The notes beneath the pieces are model-generated. The model was not told the DNA's origin. It made no database searches and saw nothing but the letters and a program-made list of their open reading frames with translations. A stretch of DNA of 64,000 nucleotides, from assembly GCF_010500955.1 (NCBI RefSeq), contig NZ_QVMJ01000001.1, positions 62,001-126,000 of the forward strand, given 5' to 3'. A program made the position numbers and the translations under genes. Every line of letters starts with the position of its first letter. The stretch's first letter is position 1. Positions 33,538-42,893 of this stretch are shown one piece after another. The stretch comes from Bacteroides sp. 519. Lineage in GTDB: Bacteria > Bacteroidota > Bacteroidia > Bacteroidales > Bacteroidaceae.

Positions 33538-36500
33538 TCATCTTTTTACCAATCTCACAGCATCCGCATTCACCATCCTTAGCTTAAAATCATTGGAGAG
33601 TACAATGCGTACCGTATCTGTATCGAAATAATAATTACCCAGATGTCCCCATTCTTCACCTGCATGGCGCAGATTGAGGAAAACATCTTCCGATTCATTT
33701 CCATACTGTATGCGGAAGTGATATTCGGCATTATCATTGCGTTGCCAGCGTAACTCTTCATTGAATGACCAGGCATATACCTCATAATAACCCGGTTCGG
33801 GCAGAGGTACTTTCCAGGTAGCAGTTTTGCTACCATCGCCACTGCGTACAGCATGAGCCGAGCGGACATATTTGCCAAAGAAGCCCTGATGTGTGGTAGG
33901 AGTCCATTCAATAGGCGTTTTCCACATCACACCTTTGTATTTAAAGCTGGTATCTTCTATCTTATCCAACCACTTGGGCAATAGCCCTGTAACAGTGGGT
34001 TCGGAAACAGAGAACAAAGCATCCTCATTATCAACAATAATTTCGTTGCGGTCGGTATTTTGTATGCTTTCAACATTGAATATACCTTCTACCTCATGCA
34101 CAGCTCTGTTTTCCCGTCTCACATTGCGGATGTACGTGCTAACTGTTGCCGGTAGGTTTCCCGAAATAAGCGTATTGATATGGATTTCTCCCGGTTGCTG
34201 ATCCCAGATAGATACCAGTTCCTTTGTTTGCCGGGCAGGAATAAAGAGGTTGAATTGTTCTTTAGGTGTAGGTGTGTTACCCCACCAATAACCTGTGCGG
34301 ATGTGTACATTGATCATACCATCGTGATCCGAATCGTTAGCAATGCGGAATTTCAATACAAAGTTTTCTTGTCCGCGGTTATTCACATGGATAACCTCGG
34401 GCATGCTGATGGTATAATACGGCAAACCGATAGGAGCGTTCCATTTATCTACCTCCGGTCGAAGGTTGGATTGACTTATTTGTCCCAGTGTATCGAGCAA
34501 TAACTCGAAGTTCAGATTGCGGAATACATTTCGGTTAAGTACTGAATATACACTGTCAAGAAAGGCTTGTACACCAATGTTCAGTTCACCTTGCGACAAT
34601 AGTTTCCGGCCTTGCAAACCTACCATGTTGTCCATAATATCCAGTTGATTCACATCAACAAGCAAGTCGCGGAAAGAATGCTCTGCAAAAAGAAGACTGG
34701 CTTTCTCGTTATTCGATACACCGTTTATCTGACGTTCCCATCCTTGATCGCCGCTCTTGTTTTGCAGGTATAGTTCGAACAACCGATTACTAACCGGCCA
34801 TTCGGACGAGAATATATTGTACTTAAAGTTATATAGCTGCGGGAAAACGAAGTAGGGGCTGGGTTCGGATGTGAGTTGTGCCTGTCCACGGCTTCCCTGC
34901 GAGAAGTTATAGCTCATCTCTGTACGGAAGAAGAAGTAAAGGAAATCGCGGAAGGTACGGAGCTTGGCTTCGTAATCGTCAATCTCCTGATTCTGCCACT
35001 TAGCCCAGCGTTTCTGATCTTTCTGTCGCTGCTTAATATCCATATCCCAGGCTGTCCATCCCTTCTCCATAAAGAGTATTATTTCAGGTTGCATAGCTTC
35101 CTGTGCCTGAGTCCATGCCCTGGGATAACTGTGGAACTGTGCCGGAACCTCGACTATAGAGAAACGCTTGAATGGATATTGCAGTTTGTAATTACGCTCG
35201 AACTGTTGTCTCACTTCGGAAAGAATTGTAGGAATGGTATCACGTATTGTATCCAACTCAGCACTGAAGTAATCGTGTTCTTCCAGATAATAAATACTGA
35301 ACCTGATGCTATCAGACAAGGCACTGACTTGGCCATACCGCCCAATAATCAATGTTGCCGATTGACTACGGTCGTTAGTTGCATAATTAAATGTTCCTTC
35401 TTCGCTTTCTTCCTCCAACTTGCCTTGGGTAATACCTGTGAGTCCCGGTAAAGGACGGATATTAACATTGAAGTGGCTGAAGTAGACTTGCTGCCAGTCT
35501 GGGTATTTATCACTGTATGCCACACCTGGGCGGGGATACCAGTAAGTTTCGGGAGTGAACAGTACATAGTCGTCTGTTTGGAAAGCATATTTCTTATCTA
35601 CATTAATAAGTAACTGGCGGCTTTCTTTTTCCAATACCTCATTGTTTATGTCCAGGTAACAGAAGTTTTCGTCAATACGCCCGTGATACTTCACGGAAAG
35701 AGAAACTGTATCTCCCTTTGTAATCTGCTTGCCCATATCAGCCAATAGAATTTGTTTGTCGCGGCTAAATTGTAGGGGTGTTCCACTGGCAGTAACTTCC
35801 TGAACAGCCATTCCCGGGTTTAAGCAGAAAGCAAATTCGCTTGCTGTGGTCAGGGCAACAGCTTTCATTTGTACTTCGGCAATAATTTCATCTGTAGTTT
35901 GTTGTACATCAATCACGTAATTTTCTACAGCCATACGGGGATGATGGGCATACGTGTTGTTTATTTCCGTGTACATCTTCCGGTTATTACCGGCATTCAG
36001 TATGGAGTGTACATGTCCATATCCGCAGGTGGCACTCAAGACTATGAGGCAGATTCCCAGTACAATCCACGGAATACTGCTGCGGCGTGAGTTAGGCAAA
36101 CGGTTGAACAACGAAATTGTAAAGCATATAAAAGCAAGCCCCGCAAACAGGTAAATGGCACGGTGGTTAAATATGGTTGCATAACTGGTAAACCCTACAA
36201 TGGACGATTTCATTAACGGCAAACTGTAAGCCATATAATCGAACAGGTAATAAAACTTATTGCCGATATAAAATACAGTAAGTGCAATGTAACCCAGCAG
36301 AATAACAAAGGTAAGTGCCTGATTTTTTAATATAAGCATCAGGAAGATGGAGAACCCGATGATAAACACCAATGTGGGGATACTGATAAGCAGAAAATAG
36401 ATAATATAAGCACTCCAATCAACATCTACCCGCGAGGAAATAATGTTGAAAATCAACACAAGTCCCATAATAAGGATGTTGAGTATCAGAAAAGCCCGCA

Positions 36501-36843
36501 GATTACCCCATATTTTCCCGAATACATATTCGGCATTACTAAGCGGATGCACATAGAACACTTCGGAGGTGTCCAGTTTCTTATCACGTTTCAAGAAGTC
36601 CGAAGCCAGAAAAATAGCCACCACAGCCTGACCTGTATTGAGCAGCAACATGCTGAAATAAGGAATGTTAGAGGGGATAGCCAATAATGGCCATATAGAA
36701 TTGTCTTCCTGGAACATAATCATTCCATTAAAAAGTCCCAAAAGAAGAGCAGCCAGTATAGTAAAGATACGGAAGAACCAGCTTCTAAGCAGAAGCTTAC
36801 TTTCATATTTTGCAACCGAACGTATATTGGTAATAAATGACAT
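33538..36843 (-). CDS. ABC-2 permease with degenerate M1-like and golvesin-like periplasmic domains
   Basis: 1101 residues. The first ~280 hold about six spans of an ABC-2 permease (LLLRSWFFRIFTILAALLLG, and DFLKRDKKLDTSEVFYVHPLS as the acidic coupling segment). A large extracytoplasmic region of roughly 650 residues follows, resembling the peptidase half of Bacteroidota ABC permease/M1-aminopeptidase fusions (YPFKRFSIVEVPAQF, then PVSNRLFELYLQNK), but no HExxH zinc motif is present, so it should not be an active peptidase. The last ~135 residues resemble the golvesin C-terminal-type carbohydrate-binding domain (GDGSKTATWKVPLPEPGYYEVYAW, ending FKLRMVNADAVRLVKR). It pairs with the ATPase gene 18 bp upstream. 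What it moves is not known; the domains suggest contact with cell-envelope material. Confidence 0.8.
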   Translation of the reverse strand: MSFITNIRSVAKYESKLLLRSWFFRIFTILAALLLGLFNGMIMFQEDNSIWPLLAIPSNIPYFSMLLLNTGQAVVAIFLASDFLKRDKKLDTSEVFYVHPLSNAEYVFGKIWGNLRAFLILNILIMGLVLIFNIISSRVDVDWSAYIIYFLLISIPTLVFIIGFSIFLMLILKNQALTFVILLGYIALTVFYIGNKFYYLFDYMAYSLPLMKSSIVGFTSYATIFNHRAIYLFAGLAFICFTISLFNRLPNSRRSSIPWIVLGICLIVLSATCGYGHVHSILNAGNNRKMYTEINNTYAHHPRMAVENYVIDVQQTTDEIIAEVQMKAVALTTASEFAFCLNPGMAVQEVTASGTPLQFSRDKQILLADMGKQITKGDTVSLSVKYHGRIDENFCYLDINNEVLEKESRQLLINVDKKYAFQTDDYVLFTPETYWYPRPGVAYSDKYPDWQQVYFSHFNVNIRPLPGLTGITQGKLEEESEEGTFNYATNDRSQSATLIIGRYGQVSALSDSIRFSIYYLEEHDYFSAELDTIRDTIPTILSEVRQQFERNYKLQYPFKRFSIVEVPAQFHSYPRAWTQAQEAMQPEIILFMEKGWTAWDMDIKQRQKDQKRWAKWQNQEIDDYEAKLRTFRDFLYFFFRTEMSYNFSQGSRGQAQLTSEPSPYFVFPQLYNFKYNIFSSEWPVSNRLFELYLQNKSGDQGWERQINGVSNNEKASLLFAEHSFRDLLVDVNQLDIMDNMVGLQGRKLLSQGELNIGVQAFLDSVYSVLNRNVFRNLNFELLLDTLGQISQSNLRPEVDKWNAPIGLPYYTISMPEVIHVNNRGQENFVLKFRIANDSDHDGMINVHIRTGYWWGNTPTPKEQFNLFIPARQTKELVSIWDQQPGEIHINTLISGNLPATVSTYIRNVRRENRAVHEVEGIFNVESIQNTDRNEIIVDNEDALFSVSEPTVTGLLPKWLDKIEDTSFKYKGVMWKTPIEWTPTTHQGFFGKYVRSAHAVRSGDGSKTATWKVPLPEPGYYEVYAWSFNEELRWQRNDNAEYHFRIQYGNESEDVFLNLRHAGEEWGHLGNYYFDTDTVRIVLSNDFKLRMVNADAVRLVKR

Positions 36844-36861
36844 GCCTGTGTAAGATTTAGG

Positions 36862-37755
36862 TTAACCGTTAGTCCAAAGATTCAGTCTGCTCTCCATGTG
36901 ATACACATACGCGTGCTCCAGATTAGGCGGATAGGGCTTGGCATCGTATCCTTTAATTTCGTTGGCTACTACCTGTACTTCCCAACCTGTACCCGACGGT
37001 ATGGTGGCAATCACCGGATAACGCTTATCTACTTCGTGCAGCTCGTCGGCCGAAACCTGTATACGCCACACCTTTCCTTCGGCTTCGCGAAGCATATCTT
37101 GCGGCGCACCGTAGAATGAAACTTCACCTTTATTGATAAGAGCCATACATTTACATGAACTGGAAATATCGCCCACAATGTGGGTAGAGAGTATAATAGT
37201 TACCTCGTTTTCGCTGATTTCGGAGAGTAGGTTTCGGAACCGGATACGTTCTTCCGGGTCTAGTCCGGTAGTAGGTTCATCAACAATCACTACTTTAGGA
37301 TTGTGTATTAGTGCCTGCGCAATACCCAGACGGCGTTTCATACCACCGGATAGTTTGTTGGCATAACGTTCGCGCACATCAAAAAGGCCTACACTTTCAA
37401 GCATGGCATCTACAGCTTGTTTTCGTTTCCGGGTATTGTTCATGCCAGATAGCCGGGCGGCATAATCAAGAAACTCGTGCGTTTTGTATTTAGCGAAGAA
37501 ACGGAAATCCTGCGGAAGATATCCCAACAGAGAACGTACTTTTTTGCGGTCTTTCATTAGGTCGTAACCAAATACATCTACTTTGCCTGCTGTTGGTTCC
37601 ATTAAGGCAACCAATATACGCATCAGTGTAGATTTTCCTGCTCCGTTAGGTCCCAGCAGCCCGAACATACCTGTTGGAATCTCCAGGTTAATGTTTTTTA
37701 GAGCGTGGTTTCCATTAGGGTAGATTTTGTCTAGTCCTTTAATTGATATGCTCAT
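36862..37755 (-). CDS. ABC transporter ATPase, first gene of the efflux operon
   Basis: 297-residue ATP-binding subunit. Walker A is GPNGAGKS at 35-42, the Q loop is LGYLPQDFRFF, the signature is LSGGMKRRLG, Walker B is VVIVDEPTTGLD, and a switch histidine lies in STHIVGD. The C-terminal ~70 residues (GKVWRIQVSADELHEVDKRY) are an accessory domain. It drives the permease encoded next and is clearly paralogous to the ABC domain fused to the second RND pump. The start codon lies inside a 12-bp inverted repeat (37753-37787). Confidence 0.93.
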   Translation of the reverse strand: MSISIKGLDKIYPNGNHALKNINLEIPTGMFGLLGPNGAGKSTLMRILVALMEPTAGKVDVFGYDLMKDRKKVRSLLGYLPQDFRFFAKYKTHEFLDYAARLSGMNNTRKRKQAVDAMLESVGLFDVRERYANKLSGGMKRRLGIAQALIHNPKVVIVDEPTTGLDPEERIRFRNLLSEISENEVTIILSTHIVGDISSSCKCMALINKGEVSFYGAPQDMLREAEGKVWRIQVSADELHEVDKRYPVIATIPSGTGWEVQVVANEIKGYDAKPYPPNLEHAYVYHMESRLNLWTNG

Positions 37756-37787
37756 TTGGCACTTGTGTTTTGTGAAAGTGCCAAATG
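37753..37787 (-). promoter_or_regulatory. Inverted repeat over the start codon of the efflux operon
   Basis: CATTTGGCACTT (37753-37764) and AAGTGCCAAATG (37776-37787) are exactly complementary around an 11-nt loop. On the minus strand the ATG of the ATPase gene is part of one arm. A TACATTTG that matches a -7 promoter box lies at 37782-37789 on the minus strand, overlapping the other arm. Either a repressor operator or an RNA hairpin that hides the start codon would fit. If transcription really starts from that -7 box the RNA would begin inside the element, which favours the DNA-operator reading. Confidence 0.6.
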
Positions 37788-37861
37788 TAGTGTTTTATTT
37801 GGGAGATTAAGGAAGTGGAGGAGTTAAAGGGAGTTAAAGGAGGTAAAATAAAGGAGACCCC

Positions 37862-38635
37862 TCACTTCCTTTTCCTATAATTGCCACTATACTTCCATAA
37901 CGGGATGCTTATTCCTACCTTAATGCTTAACAAATTTGGAAGAGATGCTTTTTGGCTTTCCTCTTTTATTTGTTTACCTGTATATCCGTCTGTTACGGTA
38001 TGGGTAGCTTTATAGGAACCAAAATGATGGATGTAACTGACGTCGCCAAAGAAATGTATGCCTGTTCCAACTTTCCACACAAGGTTTAAACCTGGCGAAG
38101 CACAGAAACTTGTTATCTTTTTATCGTTCATGGCATATACCGATTTCAGTACTTCATTATTGCCCTTTCCTTTCAGGTCGAACGAATGAATATCGGTTTT
38201 TACCTTAGATACCCCAATGCCAAAATACGGGCGGATGCTGAAACGGCGAAAATCTATCCGGTATATTCCCCCTGCCAGGTAATTTTCACTGCTTCCTTTA
38301 TTTGCCTCATAGCGATTATTAACAGTATAATATTTATCTCTATCAGGCTGAATCTTTTGCGGAAGATCGTAGTAACCATCTGATTCATAAAATTGTGCAG
38401 TTAGAAAGTATCCCCAATTATCACTCAGGAAATGTTGAATTCTCAGCAAAACGCCGGCGTCTCTGTTTCCGTCTTTCAGCAGAAAGCCTGCCAGGTTATT
38501 TGCCGAAGGCGACGAAACGGTTGCTTCTCCGCCAATAGCAGCTTCAATAAAGAATTTACCTTTGGGAGGTTTTTCCTGGGCTTGTATGTAAGTTGAAAGA
38601 ATGAGGCACAAGCAAATAATATAAATTTGTTTCAT
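37862..38635 (-). CDS. Outer-membrane beta-barrel protein
   Basis: 257 residues with a signal peptide (cleavage after IQAQ, near residue 19). Alternating aromatic and polar strands (GYFLTAQFYESDGYYD, RFSIRPYFGIGVSKVK, GTGIHFFGDVSYIHHFG) end in LLSIKVGISIPLWKY, as in small porin-like outer-membrane barrels. Function is not known. It lies 53 bp downstream of the lipoprotein gene on the same strand, so the two may form a unit. Confidence 0.75.
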   Translation of the reverse strand: MKQIYIICLCLILSTYIQAQEKPPKGKFFIEAAIGGEATVSSPSANNLAGFLLKDGNRDAGVLLRIQHFLSDNWGYFLTAQFYESDGYYDLPQKIQPDRDKYYTVNNRYEANKGSSENYLAGGIYRIDFRRFSIRPYFGIGVSKVKTDIHSFDLKGKGNNEVLKSVYAMNDKKITSFCASPGLNLVWKVGTGIHFFGDVSYIHHFGSYKATHTVTDGYTGKQIKEESQKASLPNLLSIKVGISIPLWKYSGNYRKRK

Positions 38636-38688
38636 TGTTCTGTTTTTTAGTAAGAATGGAAGCGATAACTCTTTCCATTCTATATTGG

Positions 38689-39237
38689 TTAAACAAAGAT
38701 TAATTCTTCAGTTTCGGCAGTGAATAGTTTACCACTTTTAAGCTGTATTTCTACTTTAAACTGATGGGCTCCGGCAGTAGGTTGCATGAGCAATGCTTTA
38801 TAGAAAAAACCATCCAGGTAATCAATGCGTTCAATGTGTTTTCCTCTCTCAAGCGTATCATCAAGATTATTGTTTATATATAAAGGATATTGCTTAAACA
38901 GTGAACTAATATCCGAACCGGCAGGGTACGAGTCGTTGAAGTTATTGACAGAATATACCCGGATTGCTGTTATGGGGTCCGGTAAATCAACAGCGGTTCG
39001 TCCATAACCAACCCAAGCTTCCGAGTCGGTGGTCAGCTTGATGGCTAATACAAATGCTTCTTTGGGATATGTTTCGCTAACAGCAGGTGTTAGCCCTCCG
39101 TTGTTTAGCGGTTGAAGCAATATGCCTTTAACATTTCCTTGAATGATGTGATCAGTACCGTTGTGGTCGTCGCTACCACATGCTTGTAGTAATAGTATCA
39201 CCATCAGTGCTAAAAATTGAATAGTTTTTTCTTTCAT
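38689..39237 (-). CDS. Bacteroidota lipoprotein of unknown function
   Basis: 182 residues from ATG 39237 (MKEKTIQFLALMVILLLQAC); a TTG three codons earlier is unlikely. The lipobox gives Cys20, followed by GSDDHNG. The mature part (AIRVYSVNNFNDSYPAGSDI, then TAGAHQFKVEIQLKSGKLF) resembles DUF5034-type proteins of Bacteroidales, but this is a weak recollection. It is the upstream partner of the barrel protein. Confidence 0.7.
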   Translation of the reverse strand: MKEKTIQFLALMVILLLQACGSDDHNGTDHIIQGNVKGILLQPLNNGGLTPAVSETYPKEAFVLAIKLTTDSEAWVGYGRTAVDLPDPITAIRVYSVNNFNDSYPAGSDISSLFKQYPLYINNNLDDTLERGKHIERIDYLDGFFYKALLMQPTAGAHQFKVEIQLKSGKLFTAETEELIFV

Positions 39238-39406
39238 ATAGTTCAAAGTTTAAAAAATAACAAAAATACGTTATAGCTTATAAACGGCAGTTAAGTAGAA
39301 ATACTGCATACTTTTTTATCTTTTTATTTTGTAACATGAAAAAACTTTCCGTTCTTTGCTTTTTATCGATTAAACCGTAATAAAAAATCTTTTGGATTAA
39401 ACTAGC

Positions 39407-40546
39407 ATGAAAACTTATTTAGTAACCGGTGGAGCCGGATTTATTGGTGCCAATTACTTGAAATACATCTTAAATAAATATGATGATGTTTTGGTAGTTG
39501 TGCTCGATGCATTGACCTATGCCGGTAACTTAGGCACAATTGCAGAAAACATTGACGATGAACGTTGTGTTTTTGTGAGAGGAAATATTGGTGATCGTGA
39601 TTTGGTTGAACAGTTGTTTGGGAAATATAAATTTGATTATGTGGTTAATTTTGCTGCCGAAAGCCATGTAGACCGCAGCATCGAAAATCCTCAACTATTT
39701 CTGGAAACCAATATTCTGGGCACTCAAAACCTATTGGATGCTGCACGGCAAGCATGGGTGATGAGTAAAGACGAACAAGGATATCCTGTTTGGCGCAAAG
39801 GCGTACGTTTTCATCAGGTATCAACCGATGAGGTGTATGGATCATTGGGTATGGAGGGGTTCTTTACCGAAGAAACTCCGCTTTGTCCGCATAGCCCATA
39901 CAGTGCATCGAAGGCAAGTGCCGACTTCTTTGTAATGGCATACCATGATACGTATAAAATGCCGGTTACCATAACCCGTTGTTCAAATAACTATGGTCCT
40001 TACCATTTCCCGGAAAAGCTTATCCCACTGATTATTAAAAACATTCTTGAAGGTAAGAAACTACCTGTTTATGGCGATGGTAGCAATGTGCGCGACTGGT
40101 TGTATGTTGAAGATCATTGCAAAGCCATTGATATGGTGGTAACAAAAGGACAAGCCGGACAGATATATAATGTTGGTGGGCATAACGAGAAAACAAATCT
40201 GGAGATAGTAAAACTTACCATAGACACCATTCATTCTCTGTTTACCACACATCCCGAGTATCGTGATGTGTTAAAGAAAAAGGAAACCAATGCCAATGGA
40301 GAAATAAACATTGATTGGATAAACGAAAGCCTTATTACTTTTGTGAAAGATCGTTTAGGACACGATCAACGTTATGCTATTGATCCAACCAAAATATCGA
40401 ATGACCTGGGCTGGTATCCGGAAACTAAGTTCGAAGTAGGTATTGTAAAAACCATCGAATGGTATTTGAATAACCAAAACTGGGTGCAGGAAGTAACCAG
40501 CGGCGATTATCAAATGTATTATGAGCGGATGTATGGGAAGCGGTGA
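39407..40546 (+). CDS. rmlB: dTDP-glucose 4,6-dehydratase
   Basis: 379-residue extended-SDR enzyme that converts dTDP-glucose to dTDP-4-keto-6-deoxyglucose on the rhamnose and other deoxysugar routes. The NAD-binding motif is GGAGFIGANYL, the ESHVDRS and STDEVYGSLG segments are family-typical, and the catalytic pair is Y165-x3-K169 (YSASK). It stands alone, with no rmlA, rmlC or rmlD and no glycosyltransferase in the window, so the rest of the pathway must lie elsewhere. A poor -7-like box precedes it. Confidence 0.95.
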   Translation: MKTYLVTGGAGFIGANYLKYILNKYDDVLVVVLDALTYAGNLGTIAENIDDERCVFVRGNIGDRDLVEQLFGKYKFDYVVNFAAESHVDRSIENPQLFLETNILGTQNLLDAARQAWVMSKDEQGYPVWRKGVRFHQVSTDEVYGSLGMEGFFTEETPLCPHSPYSASKASADFFVMAYHDTYKMPVTITRCSNNYGPYHFPEKLIPLIIKNILEGKKLPVYGDGSNVRDWLYVEDHCKAIDMVVTKGQAGQIYNVGGHNEKTNLEIVKLTIDTIHSLFTTHPEYRDVLKKKETNANGEINIDWINESLITFVKDRLGHDQRYAIDPTKISNDLGWYPETKFEVGIVKTIEWYLNNQNWVQEVTSGDYQMYYERMYGKR

Positions 40547-40567
40547 AAGATGAAGGACCTGTTATGA

Positions 40568-41068
40568 TTAAAAATCATTGTCTTTATTTCTTTGTTTTAA
40601 GAAAAATTGATAAAGCTTTTTGCCTATTTTATCTTTAGTGAAGGTTCGTTCATGCTCAATAGGTATGGTGGATAGCCGTACCTTTGCGATACCTTTTTTA
40701 AACAATTCAAATTGTGCTGGGCTTATTCTGAATTGTGCTGTAGAACTAATCTCTGTAACTGGGATAACAAGATTTCCAGAGATAATGCCTGCTGATTCTG
40801 AGCCACTTCTGATAAGATTACCATGAAGTTTTAGAATCTCTCCGTCGAAGTTTTTTAGCAACATGGTTGATTCTTTTAAAAAATTCAGTCGATCAGATTT
40901 TACTGTTGCTATAATATAATATGATGTATCTTGTTTTGCGATGCTATATTTTATGTGGCATCCTTTAACTGTTAATGGTTTGTATGTATAACCAACTGTT
41001 TGGGCATTAGTAAAGAAACTATGTGTCAAGAATATGGTGACGAACAATATCTGTATTTTATTTTTCAT
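40568..41068 (-). CDS. Small secreted protein of unknown function
   Basis: 166 residues with a signal peptide (MKNKIQILFVTIFLTHSFFTNA). The mature part is strand-rich with no recognised motif (GCHIKYSIAKQDTSYYIIATVK, then GIAKVRLSTIPIEHERTF, then a lysine-rich tail). It probably works in the periplasm or is secreted. It is 28 bp downstream of the AAA-ATPase gene on the same strand. Its stop is 21 bp from the end of the convergent rmlB gene, with no strong hairpin between them. Confidence 0.6.
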   Translation of the reverse strand: MKNKIQILFVTIFLTHSFFTNAQTVGYTYKPLTVKGCHIKYSIAKQDTSYYIIATVKSDRLNFLKESTMLLKNFDGEILKLHGNLIRSGSESAGIISGNLVIPVTEISSTAQFRISPAQFELFKKGIAKVRLSTIPIEHERTFTKDKIGKKLYQFFLKQRNKDNDF

Positions 41069-41096
41069 GATTTTATTGTTAGTATTTTATATGAAC

Positions 41097-42848
41097 TTAT
41101 GCAGGTAACTCTTCCATCTCCACCATCTCCCAACCGCGGAACACCACAGTAATAAGCCTCAGTTTTGCATTGCCAATAGTGCTTGCAATAATTCCATCCG
41201 AAGCATACTTTTGTAGTTGAGCACGAGCAGCCGCTTTCAGGGTATCTATGCGACTATCGGGCTCGTCTCGTTTCAGGTATTTTACTTCCAACAGATAAGC
41301 AAACTCCATATCAGTGAGGCGTGGATTAGGTTGAAAATAAATATCAGCATATCCTTTTGCTAATTCATATTCGGGAAGCAGAATGTAGTAATTGGTTAGT
41401 CCCAGGTAAGCCAACAGGAAACCTTTGATGTGGGCCTCACCTTCAATAAATTCGCGCACACGACTCTGTTTCTCCAATTCGGAAGCGATGTAAGAGAAAA
41501 CAGGTTGCCATTCGCCTTCATAGGCCATATTTACCATCAGTTTTCTCAAATGATGGAAGTCGATACGGAAAATATTAGAATCAGCAAGGCCTTCAGTCAG
41601 ATAAGAATACATCTGTTCGCGAACAGTATGATTGGGGATGCCCAGCATAACCTTCCCACGTCCTGCTCCTTGTGTTGTTAACAAACCGAAGTAATAAAGC
41701 AACGACTTAAAATTATCCGGATTAGTCATTTCCTCTACCGAAAAGGAATCGTTGAGCATAGCTGGTACTTGCCCGTTTTCAATAATCTCGCGGATAACTG
41801 AAAAGTTCTCGCCCAGTTCATTGTCTACTTTTATCAGGTGACGCAGCTTGGCATAATCGGTACGGATGTTTTTATCAATCATTTCGCGTGGAGGGTTACC
41901 GGTACGCAGGTGATTGCTGAGATAATAAAGCGCCATGTCAGAGTTGTACATGCTTTCGTTTAAACACTCTTCGGCAAAACAATAATTGTCGTACCAAGGC
42001 TTCATTTCATTTATCACTTCGTTTACATCTGCTTTCAGTAATCCTTGCTCGTAATAGTATTCCAGCATTTGGCGCAGCTCTGTTTCCGAAAATCCTACCA
42101 AACCATTAAACTGAGCATCAATAGTGAAATTGGTACCAATATTGAACCCCGAGGTTACATCGTCTAATGTAATAGGACTTACTCCGGTAATGAACATACG
42201 CTCTAATGCCATACCATTACCTGTAGTCAAGCCTTTGAGTACATTAAAGAAGTAGCGGAAGAAACCTTCGCCATGGGTAGCATCCTGATAGGCCTTTTTG
42301 CCCATAGTGGCCAGAATGGAATTGGTAAAGTTATCATACTCGTCGATAATGAGGTAGATGCGTAGTCCTAGGTCACTGGCTTTACCATTAATGTATTGCA
42401 ATTTATCTGTAACAGTAACACGCTCCATTAACTCCTTGCGGAATCCGGGACGAAAGAGGTGTTCGTACCGATCGGTAAACTCTATGAAGCGTTCATTGCA
42501 ATGACTATCGAATGATGCCTCCAAACGGTCCGGACGTGAATCGACAAACGAGAAGTTGAAGCGAAGTATCATGAACTTAGCCCGTAAAGGAGTGGGATGC
42601 TGAAAAATCCATCGTTCGCCAAAAAGCTCTTCAAAGCGGTCGGCGTTATTAATATCGTAATAAGCATCGAGCACATTAAGCAGCAAGCTCTTACCAAACC
42701 GGCGGGGACGGATAAGGAAAAAGTAACGTGCAGCTTGCTCTATTAAGGGGATAAAGTGAGTTTTATCCACATAATAAAGATTGTCGCGGGTAAGCACTTC
42801 GTAATCGCTTAACCCGTATGGTATGCCTTTAACTGTTGTAGGTATCAT
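41097..42848 (-). CDS. AAA-ATPase-like / PD-(D/E)XK protein
   Basis: 583 residues with the architecture of AAA-ATPase_like (PF09820) plus a C-terminal DUF1703 PD-(D/E)XK domain. Walker A-type RPRRFGKS is at residues 47-54, IIDEYDNF is the likely Walker B, and a sensor-like ITGVSP follows. The C-terminal nuclease-like core is YADIYFQPN followed by FAYLLEVKYL, giving the D...ExK pattern. These proteins are often present in several copies in Bacteroidales and are of unknown function; mobile or conflict roles have been suggested. The start ATG at 42848 sits 45 bp downstream of the end of menA. Confidence 0.88.
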   Translation of the reverse strand: MIPTTVKGIPYGLSDYEVLTRDNLYYVDKTHFIPLIEQAARYFFLIRPRRFGKSLLLNVLDAYYDINNADRFEELFGERWIFQHPTPLRAKFMILRFNFSFVDSRPDRLEASFDSHCNERFIEFTDRYEHLFRPGFRKELMERVTVTDKLQYINGKASDLGLRIYLIIDEYDNFTNSILATMGKKAYQDATHGEGFFRYFFNVLKGLTTGNGMALERMFITGVSPITLDDVTSGFNIGTNFTIDAQFNGLVGFSETELRQMLEYYYEQGLLKADVNEVINEMKPWYDNYCFAEECLNESMYNSDMALYYLSNHLRTGNPPREMIDKNIRTDYAKLRHLIKVDNELGENFSVIREIIENGQVPAMLNDSFSVEEMTNPDNFKSLLYYFGLLTTQGAGRGKVMLGIPNHTVREQMYSYLTEGLADSNIFRIDFHHLRKLMVNMAYEGEWQPVFSYIASELEKQSRVREFIEGEAHIKGFLLAYLGLTNYYILLPEYELAKGYADIYFQPNPRLTDMEFAYLLEVKYLKRDEPDSRIDTLKAAARAQLQKYASDGIIASTIGNAKLRLITVVFRGWEMVEMEELPA

Positions 42849-42893
42849 GATTGAAACTTTTTAACGTACACAAATTTAAAGAAAAATATGCCA

